DNA of 64,000 bases from Streptomyces sp. NRRL WC-3618 (GCF_001280005.1 NZ_LGDW01000248.1:1-64000), one strand, 5' to 3'. Numbered from the stretch's first letter, positions 1-8,882 are shown. Notes: generated by a model not told the origin, from the letters alone. Translations and numbers: made by a program.

Positions 1-2
1 CC

Positions 3-89
3 GGCGCCACCGTCTTCCTCGCCTCCAACGCCGCCACCTACATCCACGGCACCACCCTCCCCATCGACGGCGGATGGCTCGGCAGATAA
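3..89 (+). CDS. SDR family dehydrogenase, C-terminal end (partial)
   Basis: Only the last 28 codons are in the window; the gene begins upstream. The visible tail carries FLAS followed by the closing IDGGW motif and a short basic end, the standard C-terminus of short-chain dehydrogenases/reductases. The wording around HGTTLPIDGGW resembles the 2-deoxy-D-gluconate 3-dehydrogenase (KduD) group, which acts in sugar-acid catabolism. That assignment is an inference from a short tail; the family call is firm. A sugar-kinase fragment and an aldo/keto reductase follow on the same strand, consistent with a sugar-utilisation locus. Confidence 0.75.
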   Translation, partial: GATVFLASNAATYIHGTTLPIDGGWLGR

Positions 90-141
90 CCCACACCGAG
101 CAGGCACAGCGGGCCACCACCGAGCAGATGCGCGCCCTGCG

Positions 142-210
142 AACCACATCGGCTCCGGCGACGCCCTCGCCGCCGACCTGATCCACGGCCTGCTCCCCGG
201 CACCTCCCTT
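142..210 (+). pseudogene. PfkB-type sugar kinase fragment
   Basis: Between the SDR stop and the aldo/keto reductase one frame reads IGSGDALAADLIHGLL. This matches the C-terminal PfkB/ribokinase signature (GxGDxxxAG with the catalytic Asp), and the LIHGLL ending is typical of 2-keto-3-deoxygluconate kinases. No start, no N-terminal nucleotide-binding part and no continuing open frame are present, so this is a scrap of a deleted kinase gene. Next to a KduD-like SDR it suggests that a complete sugar-acid pathway once stood here. The match is short. Confidence 0.4.
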
Positions 211-295
211 GGAACGCGCCCTCCCACCCATCACGGGCGCCCCGGCCCCCATACGACGCCGCCGCACGCCGATCGACATCCCCGAGGAAGACGTC

Positions 296-1363
296 ATGCA
301 ACGCCGGAAGATCCACCACACCTCCGTCGAACTCACCGAACTCGGCTTCGGCGCCTCCGTCATCGGCAACCTCTACCGGACCACCCCCGCCGCCGACGCC
401 ACCGCCGCGATCGACGCAGCCTGGGACGCCGGCATCCGCTACTTCGACACCGCACCGCACTACGGCCTCGGCCTCTCCGAACACCGCCTCGGCGCAGCGC
501 TACGCGACCGACCCCGTAACGAATACGTCGTCTCCTCCAAGGTCGGCCGCCTCCTCGTCCCCAACGAACACCCACAAGGCATCGACGCCGAAGGCTTCGT
601 CGTCCGCGACGACCTGCGCCGCCAATGGGACTTCAGCCGCGACGGCGTACTGCGCTCCATCGAAGCAACCCTGGAACGTACCGGCCTCGACCACCTCGAC
701 ATCGTCTACCTGCACGACCCCGACAACCACTGGCAACAAGCCGCCGACGAAGCCATGCCCACACTCGCCGACCTCCGCGACCAAGGAATCGTCGGAGCCA
801 TCGGCGCCGGCATGAACCAGTCCGCCATGCTCGCCCGCTTCCTCCACGAAACCGCCGCCGACGTGGTCATGCTCGCCGGCCGCTACACACTCCTCGACCA
901 GTCCGCGCTGGACGACGTCATGCCTGCCGCACAGCGACACGGCAAGAGTGTCGTCGCGGTCGGCGTCTTCAACTCCGGCCTGCTCTCCCGTGAGTGGCCC
1001 GCCGAAGGCATGAAGTACGACTACCAGGACGCCCCACCCGAACTGGTCGCCCGCGCACGGGCGATCGCCGAGGTCTGCAAGGGGCACGGCACCACCCTCC
1101 CCGCCGCCGCCATCGCTTTCCCGACCACCCACCCCAGCACCGTCAACATCACGCTGGGCATGCGCGACCGCTCACAAGTGACACGCAACGCGGAACTCCA
1201 GCGAAGCGCCGTACCCCCGGACCTCTGGGACGACCTCCGGTGCCAAGGGCTGATCAGGCCCGACGTCCCCACCACCAGCGGTATTCAGGGCACGGCCGAC
1301 CGCCCCGCGCCCGATGGACGGCCCGCTGCACTTGGCGACGGCACTCGCGGGGCGAGTTTCTGA
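296..1363 (+). CDS. Aldo/keto reductase
   Basis: A 355-residue member of the aldo/keto reductase superfamily: cytosolic NAD(P)-dependent TIM-barrel enzymes acting on sugar or aldehyde carbonyls. The tetrad is visible: Asp and Tyr in YFDTAPHYGLGLSE, Lys in VSSKVGR and His in VYLHDPD. The overall wording is that of the D-threo-aldose 1-dehydrogenase / L-fucose dehydrogenase branch. The ATG at 296 is chosen because GAGGAAG sits about 7 nt upstream and the protein then starts at the normal family N-terminus; an ATG at 209 is in frame but adds unrelated residues. The TGA overlaps the ATG of the next small ORF. The substrate is not certain. Confidence 0.88.
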   Translation: MQRRKIHHTSVELTELGFGASVIGNLYRTTPAADATAAIDAAWDAGIRYFDTAPHYGLGLSEHRLGAALRDRPRNEYVVSSKVGRLLVPNEHPQGIDAEGFVVRDDLRRQWDFSRDGVLRSIEATLERTGLDHLDIVYLHDPDNHWQQAADEAMPTLADLRDQGIVGAIGAGMNQSAMLARFLHETAADVVMLAGRYTLLDQSALDDVMPAAQRHGKSVVAVGVFNSGLLSREWPAEGMKYDYQDAPPELVARARAIAEVCKGHGTTLPAAAIAFPTTHPSTVNITLGMRDRSQVTRNAELQRSAVPPDLWDDLRCQGLIRPDVPTTSGIQGTADRPAPDGRPAALGDGTRGASF

Positions 1364-1623
1364 TGCCGCTGATCGCCAAGGGCGACCACGACGGGGCAGC
1401 CACCGTGGACGAACTGCTTCACGACCTCGTGGAGGACATGATCCAGGCGCTCCCGACCGGCGAAGGCGTCACGACCGTCTTCCGCCGCCCGACCGCCTTC
1501 TGCCGCCCGACCGGTCGATTACGCAGGCCACACCGCGTCCGTCGCGAGGGAAGCCCGCACCGCTTCTGTCGCTGCGACGTCACCCCCGATCCGCGAGGCC
1601 GTGCCGCTCACCGACGCTCCTGA
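1363..1623 (+). CDS. Small hypothetical ORF, possible gene remnant
   Basis: An 86-residue frame whose ATG overlaps the aldo/keto reductase stop as TGATG, which would allow translational coupling. The first 45 residues look coding (acidic DELLHDLVEDMIQAL helix, GC-rich third positions). From about residue 46 the product becomes arginine-rich and looks like out-of-frame DNA, suggesting a frameshifted remnant. I do not recognise the family. A second tiny frame of 16 codons lies at 1656-1706, begins MKIHVIRTDN and may be another truncated gene start. The rest of 1624-1746 shows only the ribosome-binding site of the next gene. Confidence 0.3.
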   Translation: MPLIAKGDHDGAATVDELLHDLVEDMIQALPTGEGVTTVFRRPTAFCRPTGRLRRPHRVRREGSPHRFCRCDVTPDPRGRAAHRRS

Positions 1624-1746
1624 GTCTCGGGACACTCAGGGACCCGGGGGGGGCGATGAAGATCCACGTCATCCGCACTGACAACACTTCCGGAGCCGCC
1701 GCATGAACGCTTTCCCGACCGTCCGAACCAGCAGGAGGGGCAGACG

Positions 1747-4700
1747 ATGAAGCCCGTCACCTCCCCCATAGGCAAGGTGTCAGCATGCCTTGCGATGTCG
1801 CTCTCCGCCGTGCTGCTGACATCCCTCGCGACGCCGATCCCGGCCTCGGCCGCGACTCAGGCGACCTACTACGTCGCCCCCGACGGCAGCGACACCAACG
1901 CCGGGACGATCACCGCGCCGTTCAAGACCCTGCAACACGCACGGGACGTCGTGCGCACGGTCAACAGCAACATGACCGGAGACATCAACGTCTATCTCCG
2001 CGGCGGCGACTACCCGGTGAGCAGCACCATCAGCTACACACCAGCGGACTCCGGAACGAACGGTCACCGTGTCGTGTACGCCGCCTACCAGGACGAGAAG
2101 CCCGTCCTGAACGGCGGCGTTCAGGTGAGCGGCTGGACCCAGCACAGCGGGAACATCTGGAAGGCCCCGCTGAACCGCGACAACAAGCTCCGTGCGCTCT
2201 ACGTCAACAACAAGCGCGCCCAGATGGCCTCGAAGACGATCAACTCGGCCGGATGCTACGGGACTTATACCGTCACGGCCGGCCAGGCTCCCTGGGCCTG
2301 GGAGTCGGGTTCGCAGTGCGACGGAGCCAAGTACAGCCTCTCCGATCTGCCCGCCGTCGCCGCCAACCAGGACGACGTCGAAATCAAGTCGGCGACGACC
2401 TGGACCACGGCCATCGTGGGAGTCCGCCAGATCACCACGAGCTCGGACGGCGCCAATCGCGTGGCCCTGTTCCAGCAGCCGGGCGCGGCCATCGCCCAGG
2501 GGCCGCCGAACGGCAACTTCAACCCCAACGGCTCCCACACGTTCATGAACGCGTACGAATTCCTGGACCAGCCGGGCGAGTTCTACTTCGACAAGACGAA
2601 TCACGAGCTGTACTACTACAAGTCCAGCTCCGAGGACATGGCCACGGCGCAGGTCTTCGCGCCGAACAACGTGTCCACCCTCATCAAGATCGCCGGCACG
2701 TCCACGACGAACCACGCGCGGAACATCACGTTCTCCGGGCTCACCGTCGAACACTCCGACTGGAACCTGTTCAATGTCGCGGGCTCCGTCTTCCGGCAGG
2801 GCCAGCAGGGCAACGCCGGCTCGACCGTGTACGCGAGGAAGAACTTCCACGCGTACACCTACCGCAACGTCGACCTGCCGCCGGGAATCATCCAGATCGA
2901 GAACGCCGACGGGATCACCCTGCAGCGCAACACGGTGCAGCACACCGGCGCCGACGGAATCAACATGGTCAACGACGTGACGGACTCGCAGCTGACCGGC
3001 AACGTCACGAACGACATCGCCGGATCCGCCATCACCGTGGGACACCCCCAGCACGTGTACCTCGGGGACTACACCTCGACCAACAACGAGAAGTACCCGG
3101 TCAACGTCGAGGGAGTCGACAAGAACATCTCGATCACGGACAACTACCTGTACGACAGCGCGGTGTTGTTCCAGGGATCCAGCGCCGTGTCGGCGTACTT
3201 CGTCGATTCCCTGTCCGTGCGGCACAACCGGATCGAGAAGTCCCCGTGGGCGGGCATCACCCTCGGCTGGGGATGGTGGAACTTCGACGGTTCGACGAAC
3301 TCGATCCGCCCGGGTGTGCCGACCACCACGGCGAAGAACAACACCATCAGCTACAACCAGCTCGTCGACACGATGCAGGTGCTCGGCGACTCCGCCCCCA
3401 TCTACACGCTGGGCAGCCAGCCGGGAACCGAGATCAGCAACAACTACATCCAGGGCGTTCCGGCCGGCCACAAGTACGGCATGCACCCCGATGAAGGCTC
3501 CGCCTTCCTCAACGAGCACGACAACGTGCTCGACCTGGACCAGAATGTCGCCTACGCCATCAACTCCGGCACGTGGGGCAGGCAGCACGACCTGAGCCTC
3601 ACCAACACCTACGGCACCGTCAACAAGATCTTCGACAAGAACGTCCCGAACAGCACCATCGAGGACGTGCGCGTGTATGCCGACGGTGTCTGGCCGTCGC
3701 AGGCGTACGGCATCGCCGTGAACTCCGGTCTGGAGGACGCGTACAAGGACATCGTCCCGCAGAGCAACCTGAGCCTTCAGGACTACGCCCTGCCCGCGAG
3801 CACCTTCACCGGCAAGGGCGTGTCGTCCCTCCCCGTCCGCACCATCGGTGACGCGACCAGGACTCTCTGGCTGGCTCCCTCCGGTACGACGACGTTCGCC
3901 GTCGGCCCCACCATGACGAAGGCGGCCGGAACGGCGACCACCATCAACGTCCCGCCGACGGTCGGCGACTACCGCCTCTACGTCGTGGACACCCAGGGGA
4001 ACGCGTCCGCCGCGTCGAAGTCGCTCGTACGCCAGCGTTGGGCGTACGTCGATGACAAGGACTCCGGTCTCACCTACTCCTCCGGCTGGTCGAACTGGAA
4101 CGACGCGCAGGACTTCAAGGGGTCCGAGAACTACACGAGCAGGGCGGGCGACTCCGTCCAGTACTCGTTCACCGGCTCGGGCGTTCGCTACCTCGGCATG
4201 AAGCAGCCGAACATGGGGAAGGCCGACGTCTACATCGACGGCACCCTCGTGCAGTCGGGCGTCGACGCCTATGCCCCGACGGTGACGAAGCAGGTGCCGC
4301 TGTTCGAGAGGACGGATCTCGCCGCGGGGCCCCACACGATCAAGGTCGTGTGCACCGGAACGAAGAACGCTGCCTCCTCCCACACGGTCTGTGCGCTGGA
4401 CGCGTTCGCCTCCATGCCCTTCCCCGCCAAGAACGCGTTCTACAAGGTCCTCAACAAGAGCGGCGGCAAGGCGATCGACGTCTCGGGCGGATCGACCTCC
4501 GCCGGGGTGAGCATCATCCAGTGGAACGACACCGGCGCGCAGAACCAGCACTGGCGGTGGGTCGCGGTCGGTGACGGCAGCTACGAGATCGTCAACCAGA
4601 ACAGCGGTCAACTGCTGGACGTCACCATCGGGTCCACCGCGGACGGCGCGACCATCGTCCAGCAGCCCGACAACAACGGTGCGAGCCAGCACTGGACACT

Positions 4701-4845
4701 GGTCGCCAACGGAAACGGCTACTACAAGATCAAGAATGTGAACAGCGGCAAGCTGCTCGCGACGTCGACGGCAAGCGCTCAGCTCGTCCAGACGACGGAC
4801 ACGAACGCCGACAGCCAGCTGTGGCAGGCGGTGAACGTGGACTGA
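1747..4845 (+). CDS. Secreted right-handed beta-helix protein with ricin-type lectin domain
   Basis: A 1032-residue exported carbohydrate-active protein. It has a Sec signal peptide (MKPVTSPIGK, hydrophobic stretch to about 30, ASAA cleavage near 35), then the N-terminal YYVAPDGSDTNAGT element that begins many parallel beta-helix glycosidases and lyases. Repeated N-rich beta-helix turns run to about residue 650. A beta-sandwich module with an SGWSNWND start follows at about 770-895. A ricin B-type lectin trefoil fills 895-1032, with three QxW repeats (NQHWRW, SQHWTL, SQLWQA). AGGAGG about 9 nt upstream supports the ATG. Likely role: binding and cutting a plant or fungal polysaccharide outside the cell; the exact activity cannot be read. 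Confidence 0.85.
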   Translation: MKPVTSPIGKVSACLAMSLSAVLLTSLATPIPASAATQATYYVAPDGSDTNAGTITAPFKTLQHARDVVRTVNSNMTGDINVYLRGGDYPVSSTISYTPADSGTNGHRVVYAAYQDEKPVLNGGVQVSGWTQHSGNIWKAPLNRDNKLRALYVNNKRAQMASKTINSAGCYGTYTVTAGQAPWAWESGSQCDGAKYSLSDLPAVAANQDDVEIKSATTWTTAIVGVRQITTSSDGANRVALFQQPGAAIAQGPPNGNFNPNGSHTFMNAYEFLDQPGEFYFDKTNHELYYYKSSSEDMATAQVFAPNNVSTLIKIAGTSTTNHARNITFSGLTVEHSDWNLFNVAGSVFRQGQQGNAGSTVYARKNFHAYTYRNVDLPPGIIQIENADGITLQRNTVQHTGADGINMVNDVTDSQLTGNVTNDIAGSAITVGHPQHVYLGDYTSTNNEKYPVNVEGVDKNISITDNYLYDSAVLFQGSSAVSAYFVDSLSVRHNRIEKSPWAGITLGWGWWNFDGSTNSIRPGVPTTTAKNNTISYNQLVDTMQVLGDSAPIYTLGSQPGTEISNNYIQGVPAGHKYGMHPDEGSAFLNEHDNVLDLDQNVAYAINSGTWGRQHDLSLTNTYGTVNKIFDKNVPNSTIEDVRVYADGVWPSQAYGIAVNSGLEDAYKDIVPQSNLSLQDYALPASTFTGKGVSSLPVRTIGDATRTLWLAPSGTTTFAVGPTMTKAAGTATTINVPPTVGDYRLYVVDTQGNASAASKSLVRQRWAYVDDKDSGLTYSSGWSNWNDAQDFKGSENYTSRAGDSVQYSFTGSGVRYLGMKQPNMGKADVYIDGTLVQSGVDAYAPTVTKQVPLFERTDLAAGPHTIKVVCTGTKNAASSHTVCALDAFASMPFPAKNAFYKVLNKSGGKAIDVSGGSTSAGVSIIQWNDTGAQNQHWRWVAVGDGSYEIVNQNSGQLLDVTIGSTADGATIVQQPDNNGASQHWTLVANGNGYYKIKNVNSGKLLATSTASAQLVQTTDTNADSQLWQAVNVD

Positions 4846-5047
4846 TTCCCTCGGCGCCTCGGTCCGCCCCGGCACGCTGCTGGGGCGGACGGAGGGTGGC
4901 GAAGGATCTGAGAGGCGGCGCCGACGATGGATCGGCGACCCCGTCCAGGTCTGCGGCTGGCTCATCCTCGAATACGGCCTCCGCGGCTCGAAGACCTCAG
5001 CGGACTGGGCCACTTGGGCCGCCGAGCAGCTTGAAGAACGCCTCTGA
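4846..5047 (+). pseudogene. Unrecognised 3' gene fragment
   Basis: After the beta-helix gene a frame ending at TGA 5047 encodes a tail that looks like real protein (VCGWLILEYGLRGSKTSADW, then WAAEQLEERL). It has no ATG, GTG or TTG start and is open back into the preceding gene in another frame. It is therefore best read as the 3' remnant of a gene whose front was lost. I do not recognise the family. The remaining bases to 5110 hold nothing else clear. Confidence 0.3.
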
Positions 5048-5110
5048 TCCCAGCCCGGAACGACGCGGCCGCTCAGCCGCACTACTTCCGGTCCGTGGCC
5101 TGCACGCACC

Positions 5111-5842
5111 TCAGCCGCAGTCCGATTCGTCGCGCAGGGACAGCACAGCGCTGAGTGCCGAGGCGCCGTCGAGAAGGGCTCTGGACCGCGTGGTGATGCT
5201 GATGTCCCTGGCAGCCAGCGCCGAATCGATGTCCTCCGATCGGCGGGCGCGCCGCAGCTGCGGCATGAGGGCTTGAAGGGGGGTGATGCGGTATCCGGCC
5301 TTGCGCAGTTGGTGAACGATCCGCGCATCGCGCACCTGAGCAGGTGTGTAGCGTCGCGTTCTGCGCACGGGGTCGCGGTCGGGGATGACGAGAGACTCCG
5401 CATGCCAGTGCCGCAGCGTCGACGGGCGCACGCCGAGGGCGGCGGCGAGTTCGGAGATGCTCATCGAGTCGGAAGCACGCACGTCGTCGATCGGCTCGCT
5501 GGAGATCGTGCGGGCGGCTTCCTTGGCCTGCCTCAGATCCCTGCGCTCTGTGTCGAGCCGGGCGTGCGCCGAGTCGAGAAGGGCCAGGGCCTGCGAGGCG
5601 GGGCACTGGTGGAAGGCCCGAATGATCTTCTTGGCCTCAACAGGCCCCACAGCGGCGGCGAGGCCCCGGTAGGCCAGTGCGGACTGCAGATGTCCCTCGC
5701 CATAAGTTCGGTAGCCCGTGGCCGTGCGCGTCGCTGGTGGCAGCACACCGTCGCGCTCAAGGTTGCGAACGTGCTGAACGGAGCACCCGACGCGACGCGC
5801 GACATCAGCGGTGCGCATACTCCCTGATTTGAGACTTGCCAT
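5111..5842 (-). CDS. MerR-family regulator with two HTH domains
   Basis: A 243-residue DNA-binding protein. The N-terminus is a classic MerR helix-turn-helix (MRTADVARRVGCSVQHVRNLERDG with a GYRTYGE wing). A second MerR-like unit starts about residue 125 (MSISELAAALGVRPSTLRHWHAESLV, then RRYTPAQVRDARIV). The helical region between them (HARLDTERRDLRQAKEA) probably forms the dimer coiled coil. No cysteine-rich metal-binding tail is seen. The start at 5842 has AGAGGG seven bases upstream; an in-frame ATG at 5866 has none. The divergent DUF6194 gene starts only about 60 bp away and is the obvious candidate target. The two-headed architecture is recurrent in actinomycetes; the ligand is unknown. 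Confidence 0.85.
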   Translation of the reverse strand: MASLKSGSMRTADVARRVGCSVQHVRNLERDGVLPPATRTATGYRTYGEGHLQSALAYRGLAAAVGPVEAKKIIRAFHQCPASQALALLDSAHARLDTERRDLRQAKEAARTISSEPIDDVRASDSMSISELAAALGVRPSTLRHWHAESLVIPDRDPVRRTRRYTPAQVRDARIVHQLRKAGYRITPLQALMPQLRRARRSEDIDSALAARDISITTRSRALLDGASALSAVLSLRDESDCG

Positions 5843-5904
5843 CGGACATCCCTCTATTTGAGCCACGAAGTCTCCACAAGGACTTTAATGGAACGCTGGA
5901 GCAC

Positions 5905-6378
5905 ATGACGAGTGAAGAGATCATCAGCTTCGTGGACGCCCTCGACGACGTCTTGACCCTCAGGCCCGCACCCGGCGACGGCTCACCGGAAATCAGCTGG
6001 GGCGACACGTTCTTCTACTACGCGCCTGACGGTGTCACTCCGACGGCGGCCCAGCCGTTCGCAACTGTCGTGACCAAGAACTACCCCGGCGACGAGGCAT
6101 CGCGTTTGGACCAGCCGGACATCTTCCGCGTGAACATCGCGGCTGGGAAGGAAGCGTTCATCCGGTGGACCGGTCACGCACCGCGAGAACCGGCCTCCAC
6201 CGAGGTCGATCCCAGCACCACCGACACCGTGATCGCGCACCCCGTCTACGGCAGCGTCGGCTGGCTGGCCGTGGTGAACCCGGGCGAGCGTACTGAGGCG
6301 TCAACACGTGAGCTGCTGCAAGCAGCCCATCACCTCGCACGCTTGCGCCATGAGCGACGTGCTGAACCCACAGCATGA
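5905..6378 (+). CDS. DUF6194 family protein
   Basis: A 157-residue soluble protein of the actinobacterial DUF6194 family, recognised by MTSEEIISFVDAL, ISWGDTFFYYAPDG, ATVVTKNYPGDEAS, FRVNI and the closing HPVYGSVGWLAVVNPG. The family has no established biochemical function. Starting at 5905 gives the usual family N-terminus; a longer in-frame ATG at 5836 would overlap the divergent regulator and is disfavoured. It is divergent from the MerR regulator and ends just before the 3'-half tRNA-Pro repeat. Confidence 0.8.
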   Translation: MTSEEIISFVDALDDVLTLRPAPGDGSPEISWGDTFFYYAPDGVTPTAAQPFATVVTKNYPGDEASRLDQPDIFRVNIAAGKEAFIRWTGHAPREPASTEVDPSTTDTVIAHPVYGSVGWLAVVNPGERTEASTRELLQAAHHLARLRHERRAEPTA

Positions 6379-6383
6379 TGAAG

Positions 6384-6501
6384 CCCAAGAACGGCTCAAG
6401 GCCGGTTTCGAATGTCTCCGAAACCGGCCCTGGCCTGCTACGACAGTCCAGCGAACTGTCGGGACGACTGGATTTGAACCTGCGCCCCCTTGACCCCCAG
6501 G
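6384..6501 (-). repeat. tRNA-Pro(GGG) 3'-half copy, att-like remnant
   Basis: This stretch repeats, with a few mismatches, the DNA at 8837-8946: the post-tRNA hairpin (stem 6401-6411 / 6420-6430), the spacer and the 3' half of tRNA-Pro. The match stops abruptly at 6501, in the anticodon loop just past the anticodon. The 5' half of the tRNA is absent. A tRNA 3' half ending at the anticodon loop is the usual signature of an attachment site left by a tRNA-integrating element, such as pSAM2-type integrative plasmids, which use a tRNA-Pro. No integrase remains beside it. Confidence 0.7.
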
Positions 6502-6519
6502 AGTGAGGGCCGTCGAAAT

Positions 6520-6893
6520 TACCTGCACATATCAGGCGGAACTAGGGTGAAGGACGTGCGTTCTCGCGCGTATTGTTCAGGGTCGCGAGCACCGTGTGGT
6601 CCCCATCTGGTCCCCAGGGCAGCGGTGACAGCGGAGCCGCAGGCTTGCACAGGTTGCTCCGTCGGTAGCCCTGAGCCGCTCGCGCATTCCGTCACCTCTG
6701 GCTTTCGGGCGTACCTGGAGGATGCCTTCGCGAGATCCTGAAGATCGGTGACGGCACGCTTGGAGCGAAGTTGGCCGACCCGTCCAGCGCCTTATGAGCG
6801 ATCGACACAGCCTCCTGCGGGGCACCGATCGACATCGTCAGCGTTGCGAGCTTGGTTCCACGAGAACGTACATACGCATTGGTGTGGAGCGTG
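6520..6893 (-). pseudogene. Frameshifted 3' end of an XRE-type regulator
   Basis: On the minus strand one frame reads AYVRSRGTKLATLTMSIGA then EAVSIAHKALDG; after a frame change the text continues LRSKRAVTDLQDLAKASSRY. Together they match the C-terminal TPR-like part of Streptomyces XRE regulators (SRA...KLA...A...ALD..G.LRS.RA..DL..L). The DNA-binding N-terminus is missing and the frames do not join, so the gene is dead. Its open frame runs to a TAA at 6520 next to the att-like repeat. A GGTCCCC direct repeat at about 6597-6616 is echoed beside both tRNA copies. Confidence 0.45.
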
Positions 6894-7065
6894 CTGCCGG
6901 TGGCAGCGTCGCCGCCAGCTCGCCCAGGGCCGGGCAGCCGATGACGGTGACACCGTCGTGCTGGGCAGGGCGCTCCGCCATGCGCAGGTAACCGCTGCCG
7001 AGGTCGCACAGCTCGAGCAGGCGCGTCTCCAGCGTGGCCGAGGAGAGCCCGGTTTCGCGCAGGTC
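6838..7065 (-). pseudogene. Unidentified decayed gene fragment
   Basis: A minus-strand frame reads LRETGLSSATLETRLLELC then DLGSGYLRMAERPAQHDGVT and VIGCPALGELAATLP, and stops at 6838. It looks like genuine Streptomyces protein text (I recall similar wording in small hypothetical proteins) but has no start codon or ribosome-binding site. It runs directly into the regulator remnant in a different frame. It is probably a second scrap fused by deletion. I cannot name the family. Confidence 0.3.
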
Positions 7066-7077
7066 ACCAGGCGGCGG

Positions 7078-7290
7078 TCAGCCGAGCGTCCCGGACACCG
7101 TGATGGCGGCGACGGGGCAGGCCCGGGCGGCCTCCCGGACCAGGAAGTCGCCGCCGCCGTCCTCTCGGCCGGGCAGGAGGGTGCTGAAGCCGTCGTCGTC
7201 CTGGGTGAAGACGCCCGGGGCGGTCAGGGCGCACTGGCCCGCCCCGATGCAGACGTCCTGGTCGATCTCGATGTGGATGTCGTCAGACAT
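7078..7290 (-). CDS. 3Fe-4S ferredoxin (P450 redox partner)
   Basis: A 70-residue ferredoxin that passes electrons from a ferredoxin reductase to the neighbouring cytochrome P450. It has the three-cysteine pattern of actinobacterial P450 ferredoxins: CIGAGQC (two Cys, x5 spacing) near residues 14-20 and a distal ACPVAAI Cys-Pro near 60. The central position is Ala/Gly rather than a fourth Cys, so a 3Fe-4S cluster is expected. AAGAGG lies upstream of the ATG. It follows the P450 stop by only 13 bases, so both are made from one mRNA. The family call is secure. Confidence 0.92.
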   Translation of the reverse strand: MSDDIHIEIDQDVCIGAGQCALTAPGVFTQDDDGFSTLLPGREDGGGDFLVREAARACPVAAITVSGTLG

Positions 7291-7303
7291 GAAACAGAGC
7301 CTC

Positions 7304-8503
7304 TTACCAGGTCACGGGGAGTTCCAGCATCCCCTGAATCGTGTCGCCGGGCTTGAAGGGGATCTCGTCGGCCGGGGCGGCGAGGCGGAGGGCGGGCAGC
7401 CGGTCGAACAGGGTGCGCAGGGCGATCTCCAGTTCGGCGCGGGCGAGGTTCTGGCCGAGGCACTGGTGGATCCCGAAGCCGAACGAGACGTGGTGGCGGG
7501 TGGGCCGGTGCCAGTCCAGGGTGTCCGGGTCGGCGTAGACATCCTCGTCGCGGTTGATGACCGAGGTCGAGAAGACGACGCCGTCGCCCGCCCTGATGGT
7601 CGTCCCGGCCACCTCGATGTCCTCCAGTGCTATCCGCAGCAGTCCGTCGGCGATCGACAGCAACCGCATGAGCTCCTCGACCACGTTCGGAATCAACGCG
7701 GGGTCGGTGCGCAACTCCGCGAGCTTGTCGGGGTGTTGGAGGAGAGTGTAGGTGCCGAGCGAGATCATGTTGGCGGTCGTCTCGTGGCCGGCGACCAGCA
7801 GGATGATCGCCAGGGCGATCAGTTCCTCACGGTTCAGCTCCCCGTCCCGCAGCTGCCGGTGCACGAGTTCGTCGAGCACGCCGTCGCCCGGCTCCGGCTG
7901 TTTGCGTTTGCGGTCGATCAAGTCGTCGAAGTACTCCTCCAGTTGATCCCGGGCGTCGACGACGTCCTCGGCCTTCGGGCCGCGCAGCAACCGCCTGGAC
8001 TGCCCTTCGAAGAAGTCGTGGTCGCTGTACGGCACCCCGAGCAGGGCGCAGATCACGGTCGAGGGGACCGGCAGCGCGAAGGCGTTCACCAGCTCGGCGG
8101 GCGGCCCCTGGGCGATCATCGCGTCAATGCGTTCGTCCACGATCCTCTGGATGCGCGGGCGCATCTCGGTGGCCCGCCGAAGCGTGAAACTGGGAACCAT
8201 CATGCGTCGCTGGACGCGATGCTCCGCACCGTCGAGGCCCAGCAGCGCGGACTTCCGCTTCTTGAACCCCGTGAACCGTGCCGTGGGCGCCGGGAAGTCG
8301 TCGCGGGTGCGGTCGCTGGACAGACGGGGGTCGGCGAGCAGGGCGCGGGCGGTGTCCCGGCCGGTGACCAGCCAGACCGGACGCCCGTCGTAGAGGGTGA
8401 CCCGGGACAGCGGGCGGGTGGCGCGCAGGGGTGCGTAGGCGGCGGGTGGCTGGTAGGGGCAGGTCCGGTCCTGAGGGAAGGCGACAGGTTCCGTTTCCAT
8501 CAT
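7304..8503 (-). CDS. Cytochrome P450, CYP105-like
   Basis: A 399-residue soluble bacterial P450. Landmarks: I-helix oxygen-binding AGHETTAN, K-helix ExxR in EELMRLL, and haem loop FGFGIHQCLGQNLARAE with the axial Cys. Length and wording fit the CYP105 family of Streptomyces, promiscuous hydroxylases of xenobiotics and secondary metabolites. The start is placed at ATG 8503 (ATG-ATG pair) with GAGGA five bases upstream; in-frame upstream sequence is non-coding in character. The ferredoxin follows in the same operon. It is unusual in lying alone between a tRNA 3'-half repeat and the intact tRNA-Pro. The substrate cannot be told. Confidence 0.92.
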   Translation of the reverse strand: MMETEPVAFPQDRTCPYQPPAAYAPLRATRPLSRVTLYDGRPVWLVTGRDTARALLADPRLSSDRTRDDFPAPTARFTGFKKRKSALLGLDGAEHRVQRRMMVPSFTLRRATEMRPRIQRIVDERIDAMIAQGPPAELVNAFALPVPSTVICALLGVPYSDHDFFEGQSRRLLRGPKAEDVVDARDQLEEYFDDLIDRKRKQPEPGDGVLDELVHRQLRDGELNREELIALAIILLVAGHETTANMISLGTYTLLQHPDKLAELRTDPALIPNVVEELMRLLSIADGLLRIALEDIEVAGTTIRAGDGVVFSTSVINRDEDVYADPDTLDWHRPTRHHVSFGFGIHQCLGQNLARAELEIALRTLFDRLPALRLAAPADEIPFKPGDTIQGMLELPVTW

Positions 8504-8850
8504 GGAAGTCCTCGCAGGCGAAGGGTGCGTGGTGCGGACCTTCATTAGATGCCCTAGGCACCTATATGGCGACGGCAAGTTCGGCCAGATCGGCGTCGGG
8601 AGCAATCTGGCCGGGGATCGCCGCCCCGGAGCGGGGAAACGGCTGGTGGGATTCACCACGGGACAGCCGTACCTCGGAAATCCGGTTGCCACAGTCCGCC
8701 CGCCACCCCCGCTATCTGGCCATACTGACGACCGAAGCCCTCCTGCCGCCGACCGCCACCACCGTTCTCGCCATACGCATCGTCGACACGGAGCGCTCGC
8801 TGACGCCGGTCAAGGGCGCCGGTCCCCAACGGGTCCCCAAGAATAGCCAA
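8504..8850. other. Upstream region of the P450 gene, no gene seen
   Basis: About 350 bases between the P450 start and the tRNA hairpin. It should contain the P450 promoter (minus strand); no convincing -35/-10 pair stands out. The part from about 8805 carries the GGTCCCC direct repeat that also precedes the tRNA copy near 30.08 kb, so it belongs to the duplicated tRNA-flanking segment. Confidence 0.4.
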
Positions 8851-8882
8851 GGGCCGGTTTCGGATCTCTCCGAAACCGGCCC
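8851..8882 (-). terminator. Hairpin terminator after tRNA-Pro
   Basis: A perfect 14-bp inverted repeat (8851-8864 with 8869-8882, core GGGCCGGTTTCGGA) with a four-base loop lies about 20 bases beyond the tRNA 3' end. There is no clear U-tract, as is common in Streptomyces. The same hairpin accompanies the other two tRNA-Pro-derived copies. Confidence 0.75.

Noticed and set aside
1780..5403. A 1207-codon open frame antisense to the beta-helix gene and beyond
   Set aside because: It is a GC-rich antisense shadow with no domain-like text; the plus-strand protein has a signal peptide and clear domains.
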